DNA of 64,000 nucleotides from positions 1 to 64,000 of the forward strand of contig CAZVYX010000009.1 of assembly GCA_964631725.1 (NCBI GenBank), given 5' to 3'. The DNA is from GCA-2731375 sp964631725. Lineage in GTDB: Bacteria > Pseudomonadota > Alphaproteobacteria > GCA-2731375. Every line of letters starts with the position of its first letter. Position 1 is the stretch's first letter. Of this stretch, positions 1 through 8,258 are shown one piece after another. The position numbers were made by a program, and so were the translations under genes. The notes beneath the pieces were generated by a model. The model saw only the letters and a list, made by a program, of their open reading frames with translations. It had not been told where the DNA came from and ran no database searches.

Positions 1-1
1 G

Positions 2-325
2 ATCTACACCTATGCGGTCGCCTTGGCCGCGACCACGCCATTTGTTCCGGCCTATTTTGATTTTTCCATTGCACCGGGGCCCGGCGGTTGGCTGGCGTTT
101 CTGCTGATTGGTCTGGTGGGCGGCATCCGCCATTATTGCATCATCAAGGCCTACGCCCTGGCACCGGCCTCTCTGATCGCGCCCTTCAACTATACGGAAC
201 TGCTGGGGGCGACCCTGGTCGGCGCCGTCGTCTTCAATACCCTGCCCGACGGCACCACCTGGCTGGGTGCCGGCGTGATCATCGCCGCCGGGCTTTATCT
301 GGCCTATAGCGAACGGCGCCGTTAA
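2..325 (+). CDS. EamA/DMT-family permease, C-terminal fragment
   Basis: The reading frame is open from the left edge of the window to a TAA stop, so only the last roughly 107 residues are present and the start lies outside. The visible part is hydrophobic, with about three membrane spans separated by short loops, ending in a basic tail (SERRR). The pattern of a span, then RHYCIIKAYALAPAS, then a span containing P and N followed by a final span is typical of the second EamA repeat of drug/metabolite transporters in the inner membrane. Substrate cannot be told. Confidence 0.75.
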   Translation: MYTYAVALAATTPFVPAYFDFSIAPGPGGWLAFLLIGLVGGIRHYCIIKAYALAPASLIAPFNYTELLGATLVGAVVFNTLPDGTTWLGAGVIIAAGLYLAYSERRR

Positions 326-385
326 TTTGGATCAATGCGGGCCGCGACGGCGTGCTATAAGATCCCGTTGAGATAGTGGATTAGG

Positions 386-1357
386 ATGATGGCTGGAATG
401 GCAAAACAAATGGAAGTGACGGAACCGACTGACTTCGGCGACGGCCAATATCCCCATGCCCTGGTCAATGTCACCAATGTCTGCAACCTGGATTGCCGCC
501 ATTGTTTCGTCTTCCGGGCCGACAACCCCCAGGCGCCGCGGGACAAGATGAACGATGCCACCATGCTGCATCAATTGGAGGTGTTGCGCGACAAGCACGG
601 CATCCGTTCCATGCTGTTCATGGGCGGCGAGCCGATGATCCGCAAGGACATGGTGCTGGAAGCCACCAAGCTGTTTCCCGAAAGCGCCATCGTCACCAAC
701 GGCACCTACGGCATTCCCTCCGTTCCCGGCCATCTGGTCACGGTCTCTTTGGATGGTCCGATGGAACTAAACGATCCGATCCGGGGCGAGGGCGTGTTCA
801 ATAAGGTCAAGGACGCCATTTTCGCCCGCGACGCCAGTGATGGCACCACGGTGATGCTGCAAATGGCGGTAACGCGGGAAAACGCGCCGGGCCTGGAAGA
901 ATTCATGGCCGAAGTTTCGGAATGGCCCATCAACGGCGTTGCCTTCAGCCTGTACGTCCCGGTTCAGAATGACCAAACCGGGTTGGACTGGAAGGACCTG
1001 AAGGAGCGTGACAAGGTTCTCGACCGAGTTATCGCGCTGAAAAAGAAATACCCCAATGTAATCAAATCGCAAATCCCGACCCTGGAGATGATGAAGTCCG
1101 ACCAGGCCCTGAATTGGACCGGCGAGCATGGCGAGAACTGTATCCTGCGCCGGGATACCCTGCCCCTGTACATGGGCGAGGGCGGCCAGTTCGAAAAGCC
1201 GTTCTGCTGTTACGGCAATGACGTGGATTGCACCCGCTGCGGCGCCTATGCGGTCTTCAACCGGGCCTATCTGGAACTGCAGGGCCGGGGCGAGGCCTCG
1301 CGCTACGGCCGCGACGGCGCGGCGAATGTGGCCGCTGTTGTGGAGAAAACGGGCTAA
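386..1357 (+). CDS. radical SAM protein with C-terminal cysteine cluster
   Basis: A 323-residue radical SAM enzyme. The CxxxCxxC motif that holds the SAM-binding 4Fe-4S cluster is C33, C37, C40, and the GGEP motif follows at 80-83. The C-terminal part carries further cysteines (C274 and C275, then CTRCG), suggesting a second metal site like a short SPASM/twitch domain. The start is the first of three nearby Met codons; the one at 398 is also possible. It is preceded by a permease end and overlaps the convergent LysR gene by 4 bp at its stop, so it appears monocistronic. No peptide precursor gene is visible nearby. The reaction is unknown. Confidence 0.85.
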   Translation: MMAGMAKQMEVTEPTDFGDGQYPHALVNVTNVCNLDCRHCFVFRADNPQAPRDKMNDATMLHQLEVLRDKHGIRSMLFMGGEPMIRKDMVLEATKLFPESAIVTNGTYGIPSVPGHLVTVSLDGPMELNDPIRGEGVFNKVKDAIFARDASDGTTVMLQMAVTRENAPGLEEFMAEVSEWPINGVAFSLYVPVQNDQTGLDWKDLKERDKVLDRVIALKKKYPNVIKSQIPTLEMMKSDQALNWTGEHGENCILRRDTLPLYMGEGGQFEKPFCCYGNDVDCTRCGAYAVFNRAYLELQGRGEASRYGRDGAANVAAVVEKTG

Positions 1358-2250
1358 CGCAACACCGGCGCCATTTCATTGGGCCTGGCATTGCTGTCCC
1401 ATTGAAAGGAACGCGCCTGTGCGGCCACCAGTTCGTGCAAATCGCGCGGTACCGCATCGGCCCAGGCGAGCACGACGGACCGGGTCAGCTTCAAATCCCG
1501 GATAGACAGACGGACCACGCCGGTATGCCGCAGGTAGTCACCGCCAGCGGCAATCCCCAGACCCGCCGCGACCATGGGCAGAACATGGTCATCGCCTTGC
1601 GCCCGCGCGACAAAGCGCGGCGACACACCGCGCGCCCGGAGTTGGCTTCGCCCTTCGGCGAAAAACTCGCAGTAGGGACGCACGATCAAAGGCTGGTCTT
1701 GCAGGTCGGATGCCCTGACCGCGAACCGTGCGGCGAAAAGATGCGAACTTGGCACCAGTACGGACAGCCGGGTGGTGAACAGCGGCAGCGACCGTTGATC
1801 GTCATGCTCCGGCAGCGAGGTCAGCGCGAAGTGTAGCCGGTTACGCCGCAGCCTGTCAGCCAGGGAGACGGCGTCGCCATAAACCAAATGCAGATCCAGG
1901 CTGCGCACCTCGGATTGCAGACGGGCGAGAAATTGCGCCACGCGATCACCGGGCAAAGTTCTTAGAATTCCGAAACGAACCGGCGTCGATGCCGGAACCG
2001 CCTTGATCGCGGCCCGGGCCTCGCCAGCCGTATCAACAATCCGGCGCGCATAGTCATAAAGCCTGATGCCGTCCGGCGTGGGCCGGACACCGCGACGGTC
2101 CCGCTCGAAAAGGCGCACGTCAAGATGGCTCTCCAATTTTCGAATTCCGGCCGAAAATGTCGGCTGTGTCACGTGCACGCGGCCACAGGCCTGGGTAAAA
2201 CTACCCGTCTCGTAGGCCGCCAGGAAATAGCGCAGCTGGTAAAATTCCAT
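1354..2250 (-). CDS. LysR-family transcriptional regulator
   Basis: A 298-residue LTTR. The N-terminal winged helix-turn-helix is clear (residues 1-60: FYQLRYFLAAYETGSFTQA, then VTQPTFSAGIRKLE), followed by a substrate-binding domain of usual length. It is transcribed divergently from the enoyl-CoA hydratase gene at 2353, the classic arrangement for a LysR activator controlling its neighbour and itself. A dyad fitting a LysR box overlaps its own start codon. The ligand is unknown; an acyl-CoA or carboxylic acid from the neighbouring pathway is a reasonable inference. Confidence 0.92.
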   Translation of the reverse strand: MEFYQLRYFLAAYETGSFTQACGRVHVTQPTFSAGIRKLESHLDVRLFERDRRGVRPTPDGIRLYDYARRIVDTAGEARAAIKAVPASTPVRFGILRTLPGDRVAQFLARLQSEVRSLDLHLVYGDAVSLADRLRRNRLHFALTSLPEHDDQRSLPLFTTRLSVLVPSSHLFAARFAVRASDLQDQPLIVRPYCEFFAEGRSQLRARGVSPRFVARAQGDDHVLPMVAAGLGIAAGGDYLRHTGVVRLSIRDLKLTRSVVLAWADAVPRDLHELVAAQARSFQWDSNARPNEMAPVLR

Positions 2251-2269
2251 AGATATAGAAATTATCTAT
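2249..2269. promoter_or_regulatory. candidate LysR operator (7-bp dyad)
   Basis: ATAGATA and TATCTAT form perfect 7-bp inverted arms with a 7-bp spacer in an otherwise AT-rich intergenic stretch between the divergent LysR and enoyl-CoA hydratase genes. It contains the T-N11-A core typical of LysR boxes and overlaps the LysR start codon, which would suit autorepression. Confidence 0.5.
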
Positions 2270-2352
2270 ATTAATTCGAAATACAATCGATTTTATCTAA
2301 TTTTGAGCAACTGTTAGCGTCTGGCCTTTCAGGATGAGAAAGGAAGGCGACA

Positions 2353-3111
2353 ATGAGGGACTGGTTTGAAGTCGAAATATCGGACGGCATCGGGCTGATG
2401 CGCATGACCCGCCCGCCGGCGAACATCATGGATTTGGCCTATCTAGACGCCATGGCTGACAAATTCGAGGAACTGGCCAAGGACGATGCGCTTCGCAGCC
2501 TCGTTGTATCCGGGCAGGACAGGGTTTTTTCCGCCGGGCTCGATTTGAAAACCGTGCCGTTCTATGACCCTGACGAACAGAACCGCATGATTGCCGCCAT
2601 CAACCGGGCTTTCGGCGGATTGTACTGCTTTCCCCGTCCAACCATAGCCGCGATCAATGGTCATGCCATCGCGGGTGGCATGGTGCTGGCACTCTGCTGT
2701 GACTACCGCATCGCCAGGACTGACAATTGCCGGCTCGGGCTGGCGGAAGTCCGGGTCGGCGTCCCCTATCCCCTTGCCGCGATTGAGGCGGCGGCCTCGG
2801 AACTACCGCGCCGGGCGGGCCGCAACATGATCCTGTTTGGGCAGGACATCGACGCAACAACGGCGCTGGAGTGGGGCGTTGTGGATCAACTGATGCCCGC
2901 CGAAGACCTGATGGAAGCGGCCATGATCAAAGCCCGCGAACTGGCCAAGCTGCCACGCGACACCTACACAAAGGTCAAACGTCAGTACCGCCGTACATCC
3001 ATTGCACGGATCGAGAACGTGATCGCGAAAGAAAACGACCCGCTACGGGACGAATGGCTCACCGCCGAAACCACCGACGCGGCGCGGGCCATGCTGGAAG
3101 GTCTGAGCTAA
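2353..3111 (+). CDS. enoyl-CoA hydratase/isomerase (crotonase) family protein
   Basis: A 252-residue crotonase-fold protein. It has the two oxyanion-hole segments (FSAGLDL around 58-64 and GHAIAGGMVLALCCDYR around 99-115) and the following active-site strand LAEVRVGVPYP. The start ATG is supported by AGGAAGG about 6 nt upstream. Crotonases hydrate, isomerise or hydrolyse acyl-CoA thioesters; a Glu is present in the first catalytic segment, while the exact reaction cannot be read from sequence. It is divergent from the LysR gene and convergent with an SDR, so it is probably a single-gene unit under LysR control. Confidence 0.9.
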   Translation: MRDWFEVEISDGIGLMRMTRPPANIMDLAYLDAMADKFEELAKDDALRSLVVSGQDRVFSAGLDLKTVPFYDPDEQNRMIAAINRAFGGLYCFPRPTIAAINGHAIAGGMVLALCCDYRIARTDNCRLGLAEVRVGVPYPLAAIEAAASELPRRAGRNMILFGQDIDATTALEWGVVDQLMPAEDLMEAAMIKARELAKLPRDTYTKVKRQYRRTSIARIENVIAKENDPLRDEWLTAETTDAARAMLEGLS

Positions 3112-3116
3112 CGACA

Positions 3117-3148
3117 GAGCCGGTTTGATTAGTCTGACCGGTAGGCTC
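3117..3148. terminator. possible bidirectional terminator hairpin
   Basis: GAGCCGG and CCGGTAGGCTC form an imperfect inverted repeat between the convergent crotonase and SDR genes. There is no clear T tract, so this is weak. Confidence 0.3.
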
Positions 3149-3155
3149 CGGTGAC

Positions 3156-3914
3156 TCAGCCGCGGCCCACAAACGGCATCTTGGTCGCCATCACGGTCAG
3201 GAACTGCACGTTGGCATCGGGCGGCAGCGAGGCCATGTAGACCACCGCGCGGGAGACATTGTCCACGTCCATCAACGGCTCCGGCTTCACCGAACCATCG
3301 GCTTGCGGCACGCCATCCTTCATGCGCGCGGCCATGGGCGTAAAGGCATTGCCGATATCCAACTGGCCGCAGGCGATATCGTATTTGCGGCCATCCAACG
3401 AAGTGCATTTGGTCAGCCCGGTGACCGCATGCTTGGTCGAGGTATAGGGCGCCGAATTGGGCCGGGGCGCATGGGCCGAGATGGAGCCGTTGTTGATAAT
3501 GCGCCCGCCCATGGGATCCTGGGCCTTCATCACCTTGAAGGCCTCCTGGGTGCACAGGAAGACACCGGTCAAATTGACGTTGACCACCATCTGCCATTGT
3601 TCGAACGGCAGCTCCTCGATATTCACGGCCGGGGCGCCGGCGCCGGCATTATTGAACAGCAGGTCCAACCGGCTGAATGCCTTGACCGTGGCCGCGAACA
3701 AGGCCGCGACCGAGGTAGGATCGGAGACATCCGTCGGCACGGCCAGGGCCCGGGCGCCATCCGCGCCGGCTTCGGCGATGCTCTCCTGCAATGCGTCTTC
3801 CCGCCGGCCCGCCAGGGCCACGGAATAACCCTCCGCCAACAAGGCAACGGCGGCGCCGCGGCCAATGCCCGAACCCGCCCCCGTAACGATGGCAACCTTG
3901 CCCTCTCCACTCAT
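3156..3914 (-). CDS. short-chain dehydrogenase/reductase (classical SDR)
   Basis: A 252-residue classical SDR. The NAD(P)-binding motif TGAGSGIG is at 11-18, the NNAG structural motif at 88-91, and the catalytic Ser-Tyr-Lys region at S144/S146, Y157 and K161. It oxidises or reduces a hydroxyl/carbonyl group; the basic residues after beta-2 (AGRRED) lean towards NADP(H). It is the last gene of a probable three-gene minus-strand unit with another SDR and a DUF2889 protein. The substrate is unknown. Confidence 0.92.
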   Translation of the reverse strand: MSGEGKVAIVTGAGSGIGRGAAVALLAEGYSVALAGRREDALQESIAEAGADGARALAVPTDVSDPTSVAALFAATVKAFSRLDLLFNNAGAGAPAVNIEELPFEQWQMVVNVNLTGVFLCTQEAFKVMKAQDPMGGRIINNGSISAHAPRPNSAPYTSTKHAVTGLTKCTSLDGRKYDIACGQLDIGNAFTPMAARMKDGVPQADGSVKPEPLMDVDNVSRAVVYMASLPPDANVQFLTVMATKMPFVGRG

Positions 3915-3970
3915 TTTTCCTGCCCCTTCAATGCAAAATATTCCTGCCGCAAAGGTAGTCCGCGGACCGC

Positions 3971-4840
3971 TTAGTAATCAACGCGGAAATGGTCCGGCCG
4001 GCCCAGGGGCCAATATTCGCCCCAGACATCGGCGCCGCCATCGACGGTCAGGACCGTGCCGTTGATGAATTCCCCCGACGGCCCGGCCAAATAGACCGCC
4101 GCCTGGGCGATATCCTGGGAGGTGCCGATGCGGCGCATGGGATTGTGGTCAAAACTGGGCTTGGCGGATTCGGGATAATGCACCAACCCGGGCGAGGCGA
4201 CGACGCCGATGGCGATGGAATTCAGCCGGATATCATAGGGCGCCCATTCCACGCACAGCCCCCTGGTCAGATGGATTTCGCCGGCCCGAGCGGCCTGGGT
4301 ATGGGCGATACCACTTGTGCACATGGCCAGCACCGTGACCATGTTGATGATACAGCCCGGCTGTTTGTTGTCCCGCCAATGGCGGGCGGCGGCCTGCATC
4401 ATCAGCCAGGAACCGGTCAAATTGGTATCGACCACGGTGCGCCAGCCGTTCGGGCTGATGTCCATGGCCGGGGCCGCGAACTGCCCGCCCGCATTGTTGA
4501 TCAACACATCCAGGCGGCCAAAACGGTCCCAGACCGCATCCATCAATCCGCCCACCAGATCGGCGTCCCGGATCGTCAGTGCCTGGGTGAAACAGGGGAT
4601 GTCCAGGCTGGCCATGTCGGCCTCGAATTCGGCCATTTTGGCCGCGTCCCGGCCGCAGGAGACGATGGTGGCGCCGAGGCGGCCGAACAGCACCGCCGTG
4701 GCCATGCCGATGCCGCCCGCGCCGCCCGAAACCAGCACCACTTGATCCTTGAACAGATCGTCCCGGTAGACCGTGGGCAGGGCCGCCAGTTCGGCCGCGG
4801 TCGGGGCGGCATAGACGTCATCGGGGTTGCTGTCCGTCAT
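3971..4840 (-). CDS. SDR-family oxidoreductase, dienoyl-CoA reductase-like, atypical active site
   Basis: A 289-residue SDR with a 35-residue N-terminal extension before the cofactor motif GGAGGIG (39-45) and NNAG at 115-118. At the place of the catalytic Tyr-x3-Lys pair the protein reads TQAAR (T181, R185), so both residues are missing. 2,4-dienoyl-CoA reductases and related citronellol-dehydrogenase-like SDRs also lack the Tyr but normally keep the Lys. An acyl-CoA substrate is therefore inferred, not shown. It lies 5 bp downstream of the DUF2889 gene, so the two are probably cotranscribed. Confidence 0.85.
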   Translation of the reverse strand: MTDSNPDDVYAAPTAAELAALPTVYRDDLFKDQVVLVSGGAGGIGMATAVLFGRLGATIVSCGRDAAKMAEFEADMASLDIPCFTQALTIRDADLVGGLMDAVWDRFGRLDVLINNAGGQFAAPAMDISPNGWRTVVDTNLTGSWLMMQAAARHWRDNKQPGCIINMVTVLAMCTSGIAHTQAARAGEIHLTRGLCVEWAPYDIRLNSIAIGVVASPGLVHYPESAKPSFDHNPMRRIGTSQDIAQAAVYLAGPSGEFINGTVLTVDGGADVWGEYWPLGRPDHFRVDY

Positions 4841-4845
4841 CTGAT

Positions 4846-5421
4846 CTATTCCGCCACGCGGTAGTCATCAGGGAAATATTCCCGCACGAATTCACTGTCA
4901 TCGGTGTAGGTGTAGCAGGTGTTCAACATGCCCGCCGGCAGGCGCCGGGTCGGGGCCCTGCCCTCGTCAGCCTCCCCGTTCCCGTCAGCCATGGGTTTGC
5001 GTTCGGACCAGACCGCCTGCATGGCCGTGGTCGCCATTTGCGCCAGCATCTCGACCAGATGGGTGCAGCCCTTGCCATGGCCGACCCGCTCGCGAACCAT
5101 GCGGTTCCAGCCCGGCCCGATGCGCAGGCCGGCCAGATTCTTGAAGTTCGGCGCCACCAGATGGCAGATGCCATGGGCGCCCACGTCCAGCTTCGCCTCC
5201 GCCGAATGCACTTGCATCTTCTTGTCGATGGTCAGGCGCAGCCACAAATCATGCACCGGCTCGCCCGCCGCACGGTGATTGTCCAAAAGGTGATGGGAGA
5301 ACGGCTTGATATCGAGAATGTGCCCCTCCACATCGACCAGGCCGTCCTGGCGCTGATAGGCGGTTATGGAGATGGTGCGGTTGTGAATTTGTTCCCGTTC
5401 GCTGGCTTGGGAAAGCGGCAT
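4846..5421 (-). CDS. DUF2889 domain-containing protein
   Basis: A 191-residue protein that I recognise as the DUF2889 type, from an N-terminal RTISITAYQR-like strand, then VDVEGHILDIKPF, then PVHDLWLRLTID, and a C-terminal MLNTCY segment. The frame is open further upstream, but the Met at 5421 (MPLSQASER) fits the family's N-terminus. Function is unknown; such proteins often sit beside SDR and acyl-CoA genes. Here it heads a minus-strand unit with two SDRs and is divergent from an MFS transporter gene. No signal peptide or membrane span is visible. Confidence 0.8.
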   Translation of the reverse strand: MPLSQASEREQIHNRTISITAYQRQDGLVDVEGHILDIKPFSHHLLDNHRAAGEPVHDLWLRLTIDKKMQVHSAEAKLDVGAHGICHLVAPNFKNLAGLRIGPGWNRMVRERVGHGKGCTHLVEMLAQMATTAMQAVWSERKPMADGNGEADEGRAPTRRLPAGMLNTCYTYTDDSEFVREYFPDDYRVAE

Positions 5422-5524
5422 GTGCAGGCTCCGTCTTGATAATGTTGCTTGCCCTGCGATAACGCGCCGGGGACGAGAAGGCAAGCTTCTGGTAGGCTCG
5501 CAACGGGATCAGGGCGAGAGACGT

Positions 5525-6760
5525 ATGCAAGCATCGACAAATGGTGAAAGCGGCACGCGCTACGGCTGGGTCATGGTGTTTGTCGGGTTTTCCCTGATGA
5601 CCATGAGTTTCGGCGCCCTGAGCTCGGTCGGGGTCTTTCTCAAGCCGATCGCGGCGGATTATGGCTGGTCGCGGGGCAGCATCGCCTTCGGTTACACCAC
5701 GGCGGCGTTTTCAGGCGCCCTGTTCGGCATTTTCTGGGGTTTCCTGGCCGACCGCAATCCGACGCGGTATTTCATGTTCATGGCGGCCTTCGCCATTGCC
5801 ATTGCGCTCCTGCTGCTGAGCCAGACTTCGGCGCGCTGGCAATTCTATCTTTGCTATTTCGTCTTCGGCGCCTTTGGACATGGGGCGCTGATGAGCACCA
5901 TTTGGGCCAACGTCGGACAATGGTTCAGCCGCAACAAGGGCCTGGCCCTGGGCGTCGGCATGGCGGGCAGCGCCTTCGGCCAGGGCGTGGTCCCGCTTGT
6001 TGCAAGGCTGCTGATTTCCGCCCATGGCTGGCAGACCGCCTATCTGATACTGGGCCTGGTCTATCTGGTGCTCGGCCTGGCAATCGCCGCCCTAACCCGC
6101 GATTCGCCGGCCAAAAGGGCCCATCTGGCGAAACTGCGCGCACCGGGGCGCAAAGAAAGCGGCACCTGGTCCCTGGGCGACGCCCGCTATGTGGTGACTT
6201 GGTTTTCCATCGCGGTGATTTTCTGCTGCACCTGCATGTCCGTCGCCAACGTCCACATGGTGCCCATGCTGACCGACCGGGGCATCGTGCCGGAGGTCGC
6301 CGCCACGGTTCTGGCGGCATTGATGCTGGCGGGGGCGTTCGGGCGCATGCTGGCCGGCAAGATCTGCGATCTGATCGGCTCGATACGAACCTACGCCCTG
6401 ATGTCCCTGGGGCAGACCGTGCTGGTCGGCTGGTTTCCCCATGTCGACAGCTTGATCGGCATCTACCTATTGGCGGCGCTGTTCGGGATATTCTTCTCCG
6501 GCGTCATGGCCGCCATGGTGATCAGCGTCAACATGGAGGTGCCGGGTGCGGTGGCGGCGCGGTCCTGGTCCATCGTTTCCTTTTTCGCCTGGATCGGCAT
6601 GGGGACGGGCAGCTACATGGGCGGGCTGATCTTTGACATCAGCGGCGGTTATGTCCTGGCCTATGCCTTCGCCGCCGCCATGGGCGCCATAAATCTACTG
6701 GTGCTGATCAGTTTCCGCATCAGCCGGGGCCGGCGCCGAGAGGTTCTGGCAACGACCTAG
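5525..6760 (+). CDS. MFS transporter, monocarboxylate/oxalate-formate type
   Basis: A 411-residue inner-membrane carrier with about 12 hydrophobic spans. The first span (GWVMVFVGFSLMTMSFG) followed by GVFLKPIAADYGWSRG is characteristic of the monocarboxylate/oxalate-formate antiporter branch of MFS. The MFS loop motif after span 2 appears as GFLADRNPTR. The frame is open upstream to 5420, but the ATG at 5525 follows a GGGCGAGAG ribosome site and starts at a sensible place. The gene ends overlapping by 4 bp the convergent M81 peptidase gene. A small organic acid is the inferred substrate. Confidence 0.88.
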   Translation: MQASTNGESGTRYGWVMVFVGFSLMTMSFGALSSVGVFLKPIAADYGWSRGSIAFGYTTAAFSGALFGIFWGFLADRNPTRYFMFMAAFAIAIALLLLSQTSARWQFYLCYFVFGAFGHGALMSTIWANVGQWFSRNKGLALGVGMAGSAFGQGVVPLVARLLISAHGWQTAYLILGLVYLVLGLAIAALTRDSPAKRAHLAKLRAPGRKESGTWSLGDARYVVTWFSIAVIFCCTCMSVANVHMVPMLTDRGIVPEVAATVLAALMLAGAFGRMLAGKICDLIGSIRTYALMSLGQTVLVGWFPHVDSLIGIYLLAALFGIFFSGVMAAMVISVNMEVPGAVAARSWSIVSFFAWIGMGTGSYMGGLIFDISGGYVLAYAFAAAMGAINLLVLISFRISRGRRREVLATT

Positions 6761-8232
6761 GCGTTCCGCGAGGCATCCGGGTCCAGGGGATAGATCGGGC
6801 GGCGCAGGTTCCTGAACGGGAACGACCGGTAGTCCGAACTGCAGACACCCGGACCGGCCACCAGCACAACATGCTTGGCGATGGGTCCGAAGCCGGCCCG
6901 GAAATGCTGCCGCGATTTGATCAGCACATAGCGCTTGGCGGCGGGATCAATGCCGGCATGGGTGAAGCAGCCCGTATCAAATGGCTCAAAACGCCGTTCC
7001 GAAACGACGATATCGACGCTGCCCGTGCGCAGCACCGCCGTGCGGCCCAGCTTCACCGGGCTGCCGGTGGCCATGGGCCCGGTGATGGTGAAGCGGCCGT
7101 CGGTTATGCAGCGCACGGTACCGGTGACGGTGAGCGGCCGGCCCGCCAGATCCATGGCCGGGCTGTCGGTTTTGCCGCCCAGTTGCAGGGTCACCTCGGC
7201 GCCAACGCCGGCGTCGATCATCCGGGCGACGCTGTCACGGTCCCAGATCGGGCCCGCCGCGACATCCTCAAGGCCCAGGCGCAGGATCTCCTCCAGCACC
7301 TCCATGTTGTCTTGCGGGCCGCCGGCGCCGCAATTATCGCCGTGATCGACCAGAATGATTGGCCCGTCGTCAAGCTCCCGGGCCCGGTTCAAAGACGTTT
7401 CCACCGGTTCGATTTCAAAGACGAATTCCTCCCGCCGCTGCCACGCACTATCCATCAGCTCGTCCAGCAGGCGGCCAGCGCCCTTGGCATCGCCATCGCC
7501 CACCACGACGGCGCCCAGACCCACATGAGGAATATCGGCCAGGGGAAAACCGCCGAAGACCGAGGCATTCAGGACCTCGCCCGCCGCTTCCGCCGCCATG
7601 GCCCGGTTCATGATGTCCTTCATGGGCTGATCCAGCGGCGTCTGGCGCAGCATATGGGTCAGCATGGGCAGGGAATGCCACAGCATCATCGGCTTCACCT
7701 GGCCGGCCATGGCCCGGACCAGGGTCTCGCCGGCGCGGCGTCCGGTCTCGTCCATGTCAATATGGGGATAGGTGCAATAGCCGGTGATCACGGTCGAATT
7801 GGCAATCATCACGGCGGACAGGTTGGTGTGGAAATCCAGCGCCACGGCGATCGGCATCTCCGGCGCGATGGCGCGGATGCGGCGCAGCAACTCGCCCTCG
7901 CCGTCGTCATGACCCTTGGTCACCATGGCGCCGTGCAGGTCCAGCATGACCCCATCGCAGCCCGCCCGCACGGCATCGCAAATACTCTCCGCCATCTCGT
8001 CAAAGGCGGCCTGTTCCACCTTGCCCGAGGGATGGGCGTTGGCAATCAGGGGCACCACATATTCCGCCCCTTCCCGCTCGGCGATATTGATATAGGCCGC
8101 GATGGGATTGTTGGTGCCGCGATAAAGCTCAACCGCTGCCTGGCCCGATTTCGGCCCGAACGCCCGTAAGGGTGTCGCGAGCGGGGAAAAGGTGTTGGTC
8201 TCGTGCCGCATTGTGGCCAGAACCAGTCGCAT
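6757..8232 (-). CDS. M81-family metallopeptidase (MlrC-like)
   Basis: A 491-residue protein with the M81/MlrC layout: N-terminal MRHETNTFSP, then DGVMLDLHGAMVTKGHDDGEG, DFHTN and DHGDNCGAGG, which supply the His/Asp zinc ligands of the family. MlrC itself cleaves linearised microcystin peptides, but most family members act on unknown substrates. The start is backed by GAGGAG 6 nt upstream. It is the last gene of the peptide ABC importer operon, 26 bp after the second ATPase gene, so it probably hydrolyses an imported peptide-like compound in the cytoplasm. No signal peptide is visible. Confidence 0.9.
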   Translation of the reverse strand: MRLVLATMRHETNTFSPLATPLRAFGPKSGQAAVELYRGTNNPIAAYINIAEREGAEYVVPLIANAHPSGKVEQAAFDEMAESICDAVRAGCDGVMLDLHGAMVTKGHDDGEGELLRRIRAIAPEMPIAVALDFHTNLSAVMIANSTVITGYCTYPHIDMDETGRRAGETLVRAMAGQVKPMMLWHSLPMLTHMLRQTPLDQPMKDIMNRAMAAEAAGEVLNASVFGGFPLADIPHVGLGAVVVGDGDAKGAGRLLDELMDSAWQRREEFVFEIEPVETSLNRARELDDGPIILVDHGDNCGAGGPQDNMEVLEEILRLGLEDVAAGPIWDRDSVARMIDAGVGAEVTLQLGGKTDSPAMDLAGRPLTVTGTVRCITDGRFTITGPMATGSPVKLGRTAVLRTGSVDIVVSERRFEPFDTGCFTHAGIDPAAKRYVLIKSRQHFRAGFGPIAKHVVLVAGPGVCSSDYRSFPFRNLRRPIYPLDPDASRNA

Positions 8233-8258
8233 CGTTTACTCCTCGGATTAGGAAAAAA

